From Paenibacillus sp. FSL H8-0548 (lineage in GTDB: Bacteria > Bacillota > Bacilli > Paenibacillales > Paenibacillaceae): a stretch of 64,000 nt of DNA. Made by a program: the position numbers and the translations under genes. The notes under the pieces are model-generated. The model was not told the origin of the DNA. It did no database searches and saw only the letters and a list, made by a program, of their open reading frames with translations. Each line of letters begins with the position of its first letter. Position 1 is the stretch's first letter. Where the stretch lies: the NCBI RefSeq assembly GCF_038630985.1, contig NZ_CP152049.1, forward strand, positions 4,049,501-4,113,500, written 5' to 3'. Shown here piece by piece: positions 36,835-45,245 of this stretch.

Positions 36835-37284
36835 CTATCTTAAAAATGTTATAAAGTCAGTATTAATCGGTTCAAAACCGCCTGCTCGAAGACGCATATT
36901 AATTTGTCCTCGATGATACTGACCGTGAAGTGCTACATGGGTTAGAATTTCGCGCATCGAATTGTTAAACTCTTTATTTTTACTATTTTTGTATGAAATT
37001 AAATGATCTAAGTCTGCTTCTTCTATCTCAGAAAAAAATGTTTTGAAGTCGGCTTCAGTTTGTTCAATTAGATTTGCACAAATTGCTAGATCGCCATCCG
37101 ACCAAATAGGTAATTGTGAGCTATCCATTCTTCGTAATCTAGTTATCCATACTTGTTCAGCATTAAGGATATGTAAAAATAAACGCACCACCTGCTCGTT
37201 GTCTGCCTCTACATTTTGTAAAGTTGCTAGAATACGTTGATTAGCCCAATTTAAATGCTCATACATTTTTTGAATGGTTTTCAT
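36835..37284 (-). CDS. DinB-family protein
   Basis: A 149-residue four-helix-bundle protein of the DinB/YfiT superfamily. The metal-binding histidines are recognisable in FLHILNAEQVW and HVALHGQYHRGQI. Family members are thiol-dependent S-transferases, often using bacillithiol in Firmicutes; bacillithiol genes occur at 55.8-57.8 kb. The substrate cannot be predicted. The gene is AT-rich compared with the flanking core genes and is the last of a set of minus-strand accessory genes. Confidence 0.85.
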   Translation of the reverse strand: MKTIQKMYEHLNWANQRILATLQNVEADNEQVVRLFLHILNAEQVWITRLRRMDSSQLPIWSDGDLAICANLIEQTEADFKTFFSEIEEADLDHLISYKNSKNKEFNNSMREILTHVALHGQYHRGQINMRLRAGGFEPINTDFITFLR

Positions 37285-37308
37285 TGCGTGCTGACTCCCT
37301 TCGTTTCC

Positions 37309-37905
37309 TTATGCATCACGTACTTGGCATATTTCCCTTCTAAGCTTGTAATACCTATATTTCTCGTTTTCAATTTCAATATTATCTATAAATTCAAACC
37401 CGCATTTTTGTATTACCTTGTTTGAAGCCACGTTCCCTATAATAGCTATTGCATTAAGTTCATCGACATTGGTATTTTCAAACAAATATTTGATCATTCC
37501 TTGTGCAGCCTGGGTGGTATAGCCTTTACCTCTATAATCCTTCGATATTGCATACATGATCTCCCTGTTTGGCGGCGATAATTCGTCCTTGATTCCCGTA
37601 CAGCACCAACCAATAAATTCACCCGATTCCTTCAATATTATTCCCATTCGAAGACGGAGCTCACCGATGTCCCCACCTTCCGTTACTGCAGTTAAAAACT
37701 GTTCATTTTCCTTTATTTCGTAATTAATTAACCAATCTAATCGTTGTTCCTTAGGCACATTCCATCCAGGCAAAAATTCATATATTTCCGGCTGCCAAGT
37801 AAGAGCGTGGAATTCATCCAGATCCTTTAAACTGTATTCCCGCAAAATGATATCTTTGCACTCTATAGTAAAGCTAGTTTTTTTCGTATTTTGAGAGTTG
37901 CTCAT
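37309..37905 (-). CDS. GNAT-family acetyltransferase, RimJ/RimL-like
   Basis: Acetyl-CoA-dependent N-acetyltransferase of 198 residues. Strand beta-1 IILREYSLKDLDEFHALT, the acetyl-CoA-binding motif ISKDYRGKGYTTQAAQGMIKY and the C-terminal NVASNKVIQKCGFEF are typical of the RimJ/RimL (GNAT type 3) subfamily. The target could be a protein N-terminus or a small amine; it cannot be told from sequence. It stands 24 bases upstream of the DinB gene and 44 bases downstream of another GNAT gene. It is visibly AT-rich. Confidence 0.88.
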   Translation of the reverse strand: MSNSQNTKKTSFTIECKDIILREYSLKDLDEFHALTWQPEIYEFLPGWNVPKEQRLDWLINYEIKENEQFLTAVTEGGDIGELRLRMGIILKESGEFIGWCCTGIKDELSPPNREIMYAISKDYRGKGYTTQAAQGMIKYLFENTNVDELNAIAIIGNVASNKVIQKCGFEFIDNIEIENEKYRYYKLRREICQVRDA

Positions 37906-37949
37906 TGTTCACCTTCTAAATTTTTTTTCAAATTGACAGCACCAGCAGC

Positions 37950-38486
37950 TTATTCAAAGAATACACTTGAATACTCAACAAGGCCTGAAACACGGACAAG
38001 TGAATTTTCACTCAACTCAATAGCCATAAAAACTTCATCTGGAACCTCGAAAGGCGCTTTTATGCCCCATATAGATGCTTTTTTGAAACCAAATTTCGGA
38101 TAATACTCTGGATGTCCCAGTACTACAACAGAGGTATATCCAAGCTTTTTCGCTTTTTGTAATGCATCATAAATCATCAGCTTTCCTATGCCTTTATTTT
38201 GGTAATTTGGCAAGACAGACACAGGAGCAAGTGCAAGTGATTCCGCACTTTGATGGTCATTATTTATATTTATTTTTGATAAAAGAATATGTCCAACGAT
38301 TTCTTGATTATCTTCATCAATTGCTACTAAAGATAACTCGGGAATGAATTCATCTGATTTTCTAATTCGAGACACTAAAATATGTTCTTTTTTATCGCTA
38401 AACTCCATATTTGCAAATGCACTCTTCACGACTTTGTCTGTAATTTCGTAATCATCAACTATTTCTATTCTTATCGAAATGTTCAT
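37950..38486 (-). CDS. GNAT-family acetyltransferase, YhbS-like
   Basis: N-acetyltransferase of 178 residues. The P-loop-like acetyl-CoA motif is SVLPNYQNKGIGKLMI, preceded by LVAIDEDNQEIVGHILLS. The tail VVVLGHPEYYPKFGFKKAS is the mark of the YhbS group. The substrate is unknown. It is the middle gene of the AT-rich cluster and could be cotranscribed with the next GNAT gene. Confidence 0.88.
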   Translation of the reverse strand: MNISIRIEIVDDYEITDKVVKSAFANMEFSDKKEHILVSRIRKSDEFIPELSLVAIDEDNQEIVGHILLSKININNDHQSAESLALAPVSVLPNYQNKGIGKLMIYDALQKAKKLGYTSVVVLGHPEYYPKFGFKKASIWGIKAPFEVPDEVFMAIELSENSLVRVSGLVEYSSVFFE

Positions 38487-38649
38487 ATATGAAATCTCCT
38501 AATTCAATTAACTTGCTTGCTCGTATTTCGTCTCAATTCTAGCTTCTCAACACTGTATCCGTTAGCTTAATTATTCCCTTTAAATCATTGATGCATATCA
38601 GCCGTGTTGAATACATAAACCTACGCACACGCAAACATTTTCGTCGAGA

Positions 38650-39270
38650 TCATTCCACCATAAATGTTATTTTAGTCCCTGTCTCATCGTTCTTAAATGG
38701 TTTGCTATATTCCTCGAACACGAGCTCAATTCCTGCTATATCATCAGGCAAGGGCGGAGTTATAATGTAATTAAAAGAAGCATGCCCCGATGTGCTCCCG
38801 CCATTATTCATTCGACAAAAGTATGGCTCACCAATATGCAATTCAAAATAGCTCTGTTTAGGAGAACTTGAAGGCAAATCCGTGGTTACATCCCAATCGA
38901 TATTAAATGTGACTACACTAGCATTACTGTACTGTCGTATTGAGTTTATTGTATAAAAGCACTCTTTATTTTCTACTGATTTTAGTACCGGAATGTGTTT
39001 TCTAAATTCGATTGGTTCGACCACTGGTCTAAAATGCTCCTCACTTCCAAACGTTCCAAAAATGGCTTTTAGAAAGTCCTCATAGAGCTCATAAGTTGCA
39101 GCCCATTTAGAAACATACTCCATAGGTGGGAATCCTGGATTATTTTCTGATTGTTCTTTCCGTTGTTTCAAAAGTGCACAAATTTGCTCATCAATAGTAA
39201 TAATTCGTTCATCATAATGCTCGGTGGGACGTTCAAATGGCATCCTTTTCAACATTGACCTCCTTCTCAT
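38650..39270 (-). CDS. Conserved hypothetical protein with chorismate-mutase-like N-terminal helix
   Basis: A soluble protein of 206 residues with no signal or TM segment. After a basic start (MRRRSMLKRM) comes ERIITIDEQICALLKQRKEQ, a helix that resembles the AroQ-type chorismate mutase N-terminus. The catalytic set is not complete, so enzyme activity is not claimed. The C-terminal half is beta-rich and ends ETGTKITFMVE. Start 39270 was chosen because GGAGGAG lies just upstream; ATG at 39255 is an alternative with AAGGAGG three bases before it. Function unknown. Confidence 0.7.
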   Translation of the reverse strand: MRRRSMLKRMPFERPTEHYDERIITIDEQICALLKQRKEQSENNPGFPPMEYVSKWAATYELYEDFLKAIFGTFGSEEHFRPVVEPIEFRKHIPVLKSVENKECFYTINSIRQYSNASVVTFNIDWDVTTDLPSSSPKQSYFELHIGEPYFCRMNNGGSTSGHASFNYIITPPLPDDIAGIELVFEEYSKPFKNDETGTKITFMVE

Positions 39271-39460
39271 TATTCTCCTCCTCCTTACAACAATCTTACG
39301 TAATACGAACACCTATATATTAGCATATTTTACTGATTTGAGAATAAATGTTCCCTCGACTTGCCTATCGTAGGTTTGAGGTGATCAGTTAAAGTAAAAA
39401 AAACAGAACAAAATCACCCTTACAGGTGATTGGAAATCGCAGACGCGTCCGCTCACACTT

Positions 39461-39520
39461 CTAACGGAAACCAGTGACGCTAACCATAAATGGCACTTTA
39501 GCGTCTCTGGTTTCCGTTAG
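39461..39520. repeat. 23-bp inverted repeat forming a long hairpin
   Basis: The arms 39461-39483 and 39498-39520 are complementary at 22 of 23 positions (one T-T mismatch) with a 14-base loop. The arms begin CTAACGGAAACCAG and end CTGGTTTCCGTTAG. No T-run follows on either strand, so it is not an obvious terminator. It resembles dispersed palindromic elements and sits at the edge of the accessory islet. The surrounding 39271-39600 has no gene. Confidence 0.75.
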
Positions 39521-39600
39521 CTTTCGTTATCCCCTCTCCGGCTTCTGGAGCAGCATTGTTATCGACAGGTTCGGAGTATCCGTAGTTTCCTAAATAACAT

Positions 39601-39625
39601 AAAAAAACTAAGCCATATGGCTTAG
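39601..39625 (-). terminator. Terminator overlapping the dnaD stop codon
   Basis: The CTAAGCC/GGCTTAG stem with an inner ATAT is followed on the minus strand by TTTTTTT. The dnaD stop TAA (39624-39622) lies in the first arm. Confidence 0.85.
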
Positions 39626-40302
39626 CCTCTTCCTCCACGAAATTTTTGTGAATGGGCGCGAGCCTCGTCTGCATTCGTTACTCGGTTGCGGCTCCATTCA
39701 ATTAGTATTCGATCAATATAGCGCAGGCTTAGCTTACCGGCAAAGACTGCTTCTTTTAAAGCAAATCGGATAATTTCATCTGTATAGTGATCGTGATCAA
39801 GCCACCCGGAAATCGTCTCGCACTCAATCGGAGACAGCAGTCTTCCAAACTCCTGCTCAAAGACACTAAATAAGTCGGATACGGGAACGGCTTGCGGCTT
39901 CAAAGGCTGGCGCTCTGCCTTTTTCATCTCCCGCTTCTGCTCTGACGTTAACGCTGCGGCCTTAAGCAACCAACCCGTCCAATTGTAACGCTCTGATTGC
40001 ATACCTGTAGAGCTGTCCACATATTCATCAATCGCTAAAAAATCTTCCTTCATCAATCGTCCCAACAATTGGCCTACCTCGCGAATCGTCTGGCCCGTTC
40101 GTTCAGCAAGCTCCTCAGGTGTTGGAAAATCGTTCATATCCGCTTCTGTATATACCATAATTTGCAGCAGCAGGATAGCTTCTGTATCTGATAAACCGAG
40201 TTGACGGTACGTGCGCAGCAGCATAGCTGATACATAAACACCGCCCTCCTGCAAAGCAGCGGCCATCCCATGCGAATACGCCTTCCATATCTCGTTGTTC
40301 AA
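39622..40302 (-). CDS. dnaD: DnaD-domain replication protein
   Basis: Primosomal remodelling protein of 226 residues, close to B. subtilis DnaD (232). An N-terminal winged-helix domain (LSDTEAILLLQIMVYTE; PTPEELAERTGQTIREVGQLL) is joined to a C-terminal DnaB_2 domain with the conserved SPIECETISGWLDHDHYTDEIIRFA region and the YIDRILIEW motif. It helps load the replicative helicase during initiation and restart. The likely start is TTG at 40302, with AGGAGG nine bases before it; an ATG at 40326 lacks a binding site. It lies behind ackA, not next to nth and asnS as in Bacillus. Confidence 0.9.
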   Translation of the reverse strand: MNNEIWKAYSHGMAAALQEGGVYVSAMLLRTYRQLGLSDTEAILLLQIMVYTEADMNDFPTPEELAERTGQTIREVGQLLGRLMKEDFLAIDEYVDSSTGMQSERYNWTGWLLKAAALTSEQKREMKKAERQPLKPQAVPVSDLFSVFEQEFGRLLSPIECETISGWLDHDHYTDEIIRFALKEAVFAGKLSLRYIDRILIEWSRNRVTNADEARAHSQKFRGGRG

Positions 40303-40333
40303 TGAAAGCTGCCTCCTATTGGACATAACTACA

Positions 40334-41551
40334 TTATGACTGGTTAGATTCTAAACTTTTAACTATCGTATACGTGTCACGTGCGATTAAGAGCTCCTCA
40401 TTCGTTGGCACAACAAGTACCTTAACACGTGAGGCATCCGTAGTAATTTCTCGCGCGTCCTTGCGTCGTTCCGAATTGCGCTGTTCATCCAGCTCTATGC
40501 CTAGGAATGAAATTCCGTCGCAAATTGCCTTGCGCAGTGCAACCGAGTTCTCACCTACTCCTGCAGTAAATACGATCGTATCTACGCCATTCATCGCCGC
40601 TGCATACGCACCGATATATTTTTTCACTCGATAGGCATACATATCAAAAGCTAGCTTGGCGTTTTTGTCGCCTTCAAGCATCGCTTCAGTTACCTCACGC
40701 ATGTCGCTGCTGATTCCTGAAATCGCAAGCATACCGCTATGCTTGTTAAGCATAGAATTAACCTCATTCAAAGTCAATTCTTCTTTATTCATGACAAAAG
40801 GTACGATAGCTGGATCAATATCGCCGCTTCTGGTCCCCATCATAAGTCCTTCAAGCGGGGTCATCCCCATGCTTGTATCAAATGATTTTCCATCCATTAT
40901 TGCAGCCAAGCTTGCACCGTTTCCGATATGGCAAGTGATCATTTTCAATGATTCCAGCGGCTTGTTCAAATATTCAGCAGCATGTGTGCTTACATAAGCA
41001 TGTGACGTTCCGTGGAAACCATATCTACGAATTTTATGTCGACGGTAGAGAACCGTCGGTATCGGATACAAATAAGATGTGTTTGGCATCGACTGATGGA
41101 AAGCTGTATCGAATACGACAACCTGAGGAACATTCGGCAAATTCGTTTCCACTGCTGAAATCCCCATCATATGAGCAGGATTATGAAGTGGAGCAAGATC
41201 GAATAATCTGCGTATTTCCAGCTTAACCTCCTGCGTAACAAGCACGGAGCTGCTAAACACTTCACCGCCGTGCACTACACGATGTCCTACTGCATCAATT
41301 TCATTTAGATGGCTGAGCGCGCCAAATTCGGGATGTGTGAGCATATCAATCACGCGTTTCACGGCTGTTACATGATCTAGTATTTCACTAACATTGCGTA
41401 CCTCCGGCTTATCTACCGGCTCATGAGTGACGATCGAAGAATCCATTCCGATCCGCTCCACTCGGCCGCTCGCAAGCACCAATTCATTGCGCATGTCGTA
41501 TAGCTGATATTTTAATGAGGAGCTTCCTGCATTGATAACTAGTACTTTCAT
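40334..41551 (-). CDS. ackA: Acetate kinase
   Basis: Cytosolic enzyme of 405 residues that interconverts acetate and acetyl phosphate with ATP. It has the usual N-terminal VLVINAGSSSLKYQL, VGHRVVHGG, the catalytic arginine in MGTRSGDIDPAIV, and FTAGVGENS. ATG overlaps the upstream dehydrogenase stop by one base. A pta partner is not nearby. Pairing with a hydroxyacyl-CoA dehydrogenase suggests use in short-chain acyl-CoA or overflow metabolism, which is inferred. Confidence 0.96.
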   Translation of the reverse strand: MKVLVINAGSSSLKYQLYDMRNELVLASGRVERIGMDSSIVTHEPVDKPEVRNVSEILDHVTAVKRVIDMLTHPEFGALSHLNEIDAVGHRVVHGGEVFSSSVLVTQEVKLEIRRLFDLAPLHNPAHMMGISAVETNLPNVPQVVVFDTAFHQSMPNTSYLYPIPTVLYRRHKIRRYGFHGTSHAYVSTHAAEYLNKPLESLKMITCHIGNGASLAAIMDGKSFDTSMGMTPLEGLMMGTRSGDIDPAIVPFVMNKEELTLNEVNSMLNKHSGMLAISGISSDMREVTEAMLEGDKNAKLAFDMYAYRVKKYIGAYAAAMNGVDTIVFTAGVGENSVALRKAICDGISFLGIELDEQRNSERRKDAREITTDASRVKVLVVPTNEELLIARDTYTIVKSLESNQS

Positions 41552-42423
41552 TAGATCCGATCCCCATCCTTATCGTATTTGAAGAAACCAACACCTGATT
41601 TTGCACCTAGATGTCCAGCACGCACCATTTTTTTCAGTACGATTGACGGACGATATTTTAATTCTCCATATTCGCGGAACATTCGTTCAAGAGCTGCAAG
41701 AACAGAATCGAGTCCGAAACGATCACACATTTCAAACGGTCCATGCTGGAAGGAATAGCCGATACGCATAGCACTGTCGATATCCTCGGCAGATGCGACG
41801 CCCTCCTCGAGTACATGCAGCGCTTCATTTATGAACAAACAAATGAGCCGGGAGGTAACGAATCCGGGAGATTCAAACACCATGACTCCTTTTTTATGAA
41901 TAATTTCTTCCACAAAATATTTGGTTCTTATGAATGTCTCTTCTGAAGTTTTAAGTCCACGAACGATTTCGACCAAGTCAATTTTCGATACGGGATAAAT
42001 AAAATGCATGCCGATCACACGATCCGGATACTTCGTGACACTGGCTAGCTCTGTCAAGCTAAGGGCTGATGTATTGCTTGCAAGAATGACATTAGCTCCG
42101 CAAATTTTATCAATTTCCTCGAAAACTGCTTTCTTCAGATCAAGATCCTCGGTTATCGTTTCGATAACCAGCTCGCAGTCTGCTAATTTATCAAAGCTTA
42201 AGCTTGGAACTATTTTATTCATAATCAGCTTCTTCTCCGATTGCGTGAGCGCCCACTTCTCAATTTGTTTATCCAGACTAAGCTCAATCATTTGTTTGCC
42301 GTAAGCCAGGCGCTCGTCCGATTGCTCGATGATGATGACATCCAATCCTTTGGAAGCAAGCATTTCTGCAATGCCTTGTCCCATCGTTCCTACTCCTATT
42401 ACGCCGACCGTTTTTATATGCAA
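41551..42423 (-). CDS. 3-hydroxyacyl-CoA dehydrogenase (3-hydroxybutyryl-CoA type)
   Basis: NAD-dependent dehydrogenase of 290 residues, the single-function length of Hbd/MmgB. The N-terminal GVIGVGTMGQGIAEMLAS binds the cofactor; VIETITEDLDLKK, ASNTSALSLTELA and GMHFIYPVSKIDLVEIVRG with the catalytic histidine follow. The C-terminal FGLDSVLAALERM region is the substrate domain. The start is TTG at 42423 with AAAGGAG eight bases upstream. It is the first gene of the dehydrogenase-ackA-dnaD unit. Substrate chain length is not certain. Confidence 0.92.
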   Translation of the reverse strand: MHIKTVGVIGVGTMGQGIAEMLASKGLDVIIIEQSDERLAYGKQMIELSLDKQIEKWALTQSEKKLIMNKIVPSLSFDKLADCELVIETITEDLDLKKAVFEEIDKICGANVILASNTSALSLTELASVTKYPDRVIGMHFIYPVSKIDLVEIVRGLKTSEETFIRTKYFVEEIIHKKGVMVFESPGFVTSRLICLFINEALHVLEEGVASAEDIDSAMRIGYSFQHGPFEMCDRFGLDSVLAALERMFREYGELKYRPSIVLKKMVRAGHLGAKSGVGFFKYDKDGDRI

Positions 42424-42519
42424 TGTATTAGCTCCTTTAATGTGTTGGGAATACTTCTTATAACGTACTCGGAAGTATTCACTGCAAATATCGTTAATAT
42501 CATTATAACGGTTTTCATC

Positions 42520-42551
42520 AAAAATAGAAGGCGGACAGACGCTCCGCCTTC
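42520..42551 (-). terminator. Terminator downstream of the FtsH-like gene
   Basis: On the minus strand GAAGGCGGA and TCCGCCTTC form a 9-bp stem with a seven-base loop (42527-42551), followed by TATTTTT. It starts about 20 bases after the protease gene. Confidence 0.87.
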
Positions 42552-42573
42552 AAATTGTAATAATGAAACCGCT

Positions 42574-44067
42574 TCAAGCTGCAATGTGCTTGCTAAGAAG
42601 CGCTCTAAATTCAGTACCGCTCAACGTTTCCTCTTTCAACAGCGTAGCTAATGACTGTGTGAACACATCTCGTTTCACTTCAAGCATCGCTTTTGTTTCC
42701 AGCATGAGCTCGTCTAATATACTGCGATTTATGGAAGCCCAAGCTTCCTTCGTCATCATGGAAGCATCGATGATGCCAAGATCAGTTAAACCAGATTCGA
42801 CTAATGTTCTTACGATATTCATTGCTTGATCAAAGTCGCCTCTAGAACCGGTACTGCGATTGCCATAAAATAATTCCTCAGCAGCAGCACCGCCAAGCGC
42901 GATCATAATTTGACCATTCAAAAATGCTTTCGTATATAGGTATTGATCCTGCTGCGGATTATGTCGAACGTATCCCAGCGCTTGTCCGCGTGGAGATAAC
43001 GCAACTTGAGATACGCTGCCCGGTCGAACCAGCTCAGCCATAATAGCATGGCCCAGCTCATGAAGTGCTATTCGCTCTCTTTCTTCCTTCGTCGCTTCTC
43101 GATCTGTCTTCTCGCCCATCATTACTTTATCTATTGCCATCGATAAATGGTTCTCTGCAATTTTCTCTCTGCTTTCCCGCAGCGCATAGATCGCCGCTTC
43201 GTTCATGACGCTCTCAAGCTGCGCGCCTGAGAAGCCAAACGATTCTGTCGCTATTCTATCCAGATCTACCCCATCCTCGATAGGCTTATTGCTTGCATGG
43301 ATGTTAAGGATATGCAGTCTGCCCTTCTTGTCCGGCAGCTCAACTCCAATATGGCGATCAAAGCGTCCTGGACGGAGCAGTGCGCTGTCGAGCATCTCTT
43401 TGCGATTCGTTGCTGCAATTAGTAATATTCGAGGCGATTCATTCGCATAGATACCGTCCATCTCCGTCAACAGCTGATTTAGAGTTTGATCGTACTCACG
43501 CTGCTGGCCGCCGTCCCTTTTGCCGCCAATGACTTCAATTTCATCAATAAATATAACCGCACTGCTTTTTTTCTCTTTCTTCGCTTTCGTGCGTGCTTCC
43601 TTGAACAAATCACGTACACGGCTAGCTCCTACACCTACATACATCTCCACAAACTCACTGCCAGAGGCAGCCAAATAAATAGAATCCGTATATTGTGCAG
43701 CAGCCTTAGCTAAAAGCGTTTTCCCCGTTCCTGGAGGACCAGCTAGTAGAATACCTTTTAATGGCCGAATGCCGAGCTTAGCAATTTGCTCTTGATGCAC
43801 CAAAAAATCGAGTGCCTCTACGAGCTCCTGCTTGGCTCTCTCCTGTCCACCAATCTGCTCGAAGGTTAGCGGTGCTGACATAGCATCCGGACGGCGCTGC
43901 TGGCTTGAGAGTGCAGTTAGCTTCCCTCTTCCTCGAGCGGCATAAACAACTGCGAAGCCCAATAAGCCCAGCAACAGCATTGGAACAACATTTTGACCAA
44001 TAAAAATAAAAAAGCCGATAAAAACAGGCAGGAAGCCTATCGCCATTTCAAGTTTATATTTCCGCAT
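42574..44067 (-). CDS. Short FtsH-like membrane AAA zinc metalloprotease
   Basis: AAA protease of 497 residues, clearly shorter than canonical FtsH (about 640). Two TM helices lie at about residues 10-24 and 28-44 with almost no extracellular loop. The AAA module has Walker A GPPGTGKT (110-117), Walker B VIFIDEIE, and the second region of homology ATNRKEMLDSALLRPGRFDRHI. The M41 peptidase has HELGH near residue 334 and a downstream SRGDFDQA that can supply the third zinc ligand. It should be an active, membrane-bound protease. Start at 44067 follows GGAGG. The upstream gene ends one base away. Confidence 0.88.
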   Translation of the reverse strand: MRKYKLEMAIGFLPVFIGFFIFIGQNVVPMLLLGLLGFAVVYAARGRGKLTALSSQQRRPDAMSAPLTFEQIGGQERAKQELVEALDFLVHQEQIAKLGIRPLKGILLAGPPGTGKTLLAKAAAQYTDSIYLAASGSEFVEMYVGVGASRVRDLFKEARTKAKKEKKSSAVIFIDEIEVIGGKRDGGQQREYDQTLNQLLTEMDGIYANESPRILLIAATNRKEMLDSALLRPGRFDRHIGVELPDKKGRLHILNIHASNKPIEDGVDLDRIATESFGFSGAQLESVMNEAAIYALRESREKIAENHLSMAIDKVMMGEKTDREATKEERERIALHELGHAIMAELVRPGSVSQVALSPRGQALGYVRHNPQQDQYLYTKAFLNGQIMIALGGAAAEELFYGNRSTGSRGDFDQAMNIVRTLVESGLTDLGIIDASMMTKEAWASINRSILDELMLETKAMLEVKRDVFTQSLATLLKEETLSGTEFRALLSKHIAA

Positions 44068-44068
44068 A

Positions 44069-44599
44069 TTACCACGCCTCCAACTGAGTAGATTTACGTG
44101 GGAGTACAACATATTTTACTGCTTCTGTATCTTTTATCGTTATATAAACGTTCGTTTCATCAAGTGCAGTTGTTACCGTAACGTCTTTTAGTGATTTAGC
44201 TGCTTCGTTCATAGCATCGGGAATATTGGAATACGTACTGGTCTCCATAGCTTCTGCAACTTCAAATAAAGAGTTATTCCACAGCTCGTCAATTTGCTTG
44301 CTTTTATCATTCTTAAACGATAAAACTAGCTTTCGATCACCAAATACAGCTTTTCCATTTGATGCAATGCTTTGATAAACGTCTTTAAGATCGGCATCTG
44401 CAGCCAATTCGAGTTGAATGCTCACTTGCTCCCGATTCATTACCGGTTTCTCTGATGCAACTACACCAGGGATGTCGTTCATCACTTGCTCTAAAGGCGC
44501 TGCAACGGCTACTTGATTATAAATTGCCCATCCGCCAAATAAAACAACAGCTGTTATCGCTGCAGTTATCATTACTGGTATCATTCGCGGTTTCATCAT
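44069..44599 (-). CDS. Membrane-anchored protein of unknown function paired with the FtsH-like protease
   Basis: A 176-residue protein with one N-terminal TM segment (about residues 7-26, IPVMITAAITAVVLFGGWAIY) and an extracellular domain of about 145 residues. That domain has no recognised motif and ends LPRKSTQLEAW. GGGAGGG precedes the ATG by nine bases. It ends one base before the FtsH-like start. Because the protease lacks the normal extracellular domain, this protein may supply a periplasm-side partner, adaptor or substrate receptor. That is inference; no homology was recognised. Confidence 0.78.
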   Translation of the reverse strand: MMKPRMIPVMITAAITAVVLFGGWAIYNQVAVAAPLEQVMNDIPGVVASEKPVMNREQVSIQLELAADADLKDVYQSIASNGKAVFGDRKLVLSFKNDKSKQIDELWNNSLFEVAEAMETSTYSNIPDAMNEAAKSLKDVTVTTALDETNVYITIKDTEAVKYVVLPRKSTQLEAW

Positions 44600-44706
44600 A
44601 ATCAAAATCCCTCCCGCAGTATTTTATATGAGCATTCCGTATATCAGTTCCGCTATACGAAAGTATATCATGAAAATAGGCGGGATTCGTCTATCAATAT
44701 AAGGAA

Positions 44707-44726
44707 ACGGAGCCTCACGGCTCCGT
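44707..44726 (-). terminator. Possible terminator at the tseB end
   Basis: ACGGAGCC/GGCTCCGT is an 8-bp stem around a four-base loop that contains part of the tseB stop codon (44715-44717). It is followed on the minus strand only by TTCCTTATATT, a weak T-run. Confidence 0.6.
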
Positions 44727-45245
44727 CTTGGCAGGTAACTTATACGAATCAATAAAAGCCCCATTATCGAATTTGTAGAAGTCATAGTAATAATGTATAG
44801 AGCTGTCGCCATCTCTATAATAGACTTCCCAGACTCGCACATCATCAAACAAACCCGGTTGAATTCGTATGATGTCTGCATCCTGCTTCTTCTTTTTGAA
44901 TTCATCGCTGATTTGTTCCTTCGTTACACCTTCAGCAGCTAGAGACGACACTGGCGACTGATCCTCAGACAACCATACGTAAATCTCTTCATCCTGCTGA
45001 TTGCTGCCTTGAACAATCCAGCTTTCTTTATTCCAAATATGACGATAAACCTTTTCGACACTGGCAAGGTCAGCAAATTGAGTGGCCTGCTGCTTTGCCT
45101 CCTTAGCCTCTAGCCATTGTGGCTGTTGAATATCTCTAAAGTATACAAAGACACCAGTGAAGATTAGTATTAGACTCGCAACGACAGCAAACAGCCAGCG
45201 CTGCATTGTCATAAACGACCGGCGTTTTCTAGCTGTAGCGCGCAT
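44715..45245 (-). CDS. tseB: TseB-like cell-wall elongation regulator (YpmB, DUF5590)
   Basis: A 176-residue protein with one N-terminal TM anchor (about residues 16-36, LFAVVASLILIFTGVFVYF) and an extracellular pair of small cystatin-like units. The sequence VWEVYYRDGDSSIHYYYDFY near the C-terminus is typical of YpmB. In B. subtilis TseB binds PBP2A and affects wall elongation and tunicamycin sensitivity. Conserved order dinG-rex-mtaD-tseB here resembles dinG-ypmA-ypmB in Bacillus. The start overlaps the mtaD stop by one base. Confidence 0.87.
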   Translation of the reverse strand: MRATARKRRSFMTMQRWLFAVVASLILIFTGVFVYFRDIQQPQWLEAKEAKQQATQFADLASVEKVYRHIWNKESWIVQGSNQQDEEIYVWLSEDQSPVSSLAAEGVTKEQISDEFKKKKQDADIIRIQPGLFDDVRVWEVYYRDGDSSIHYYYDFYKFDNGAFIDSYKLPAKTEP

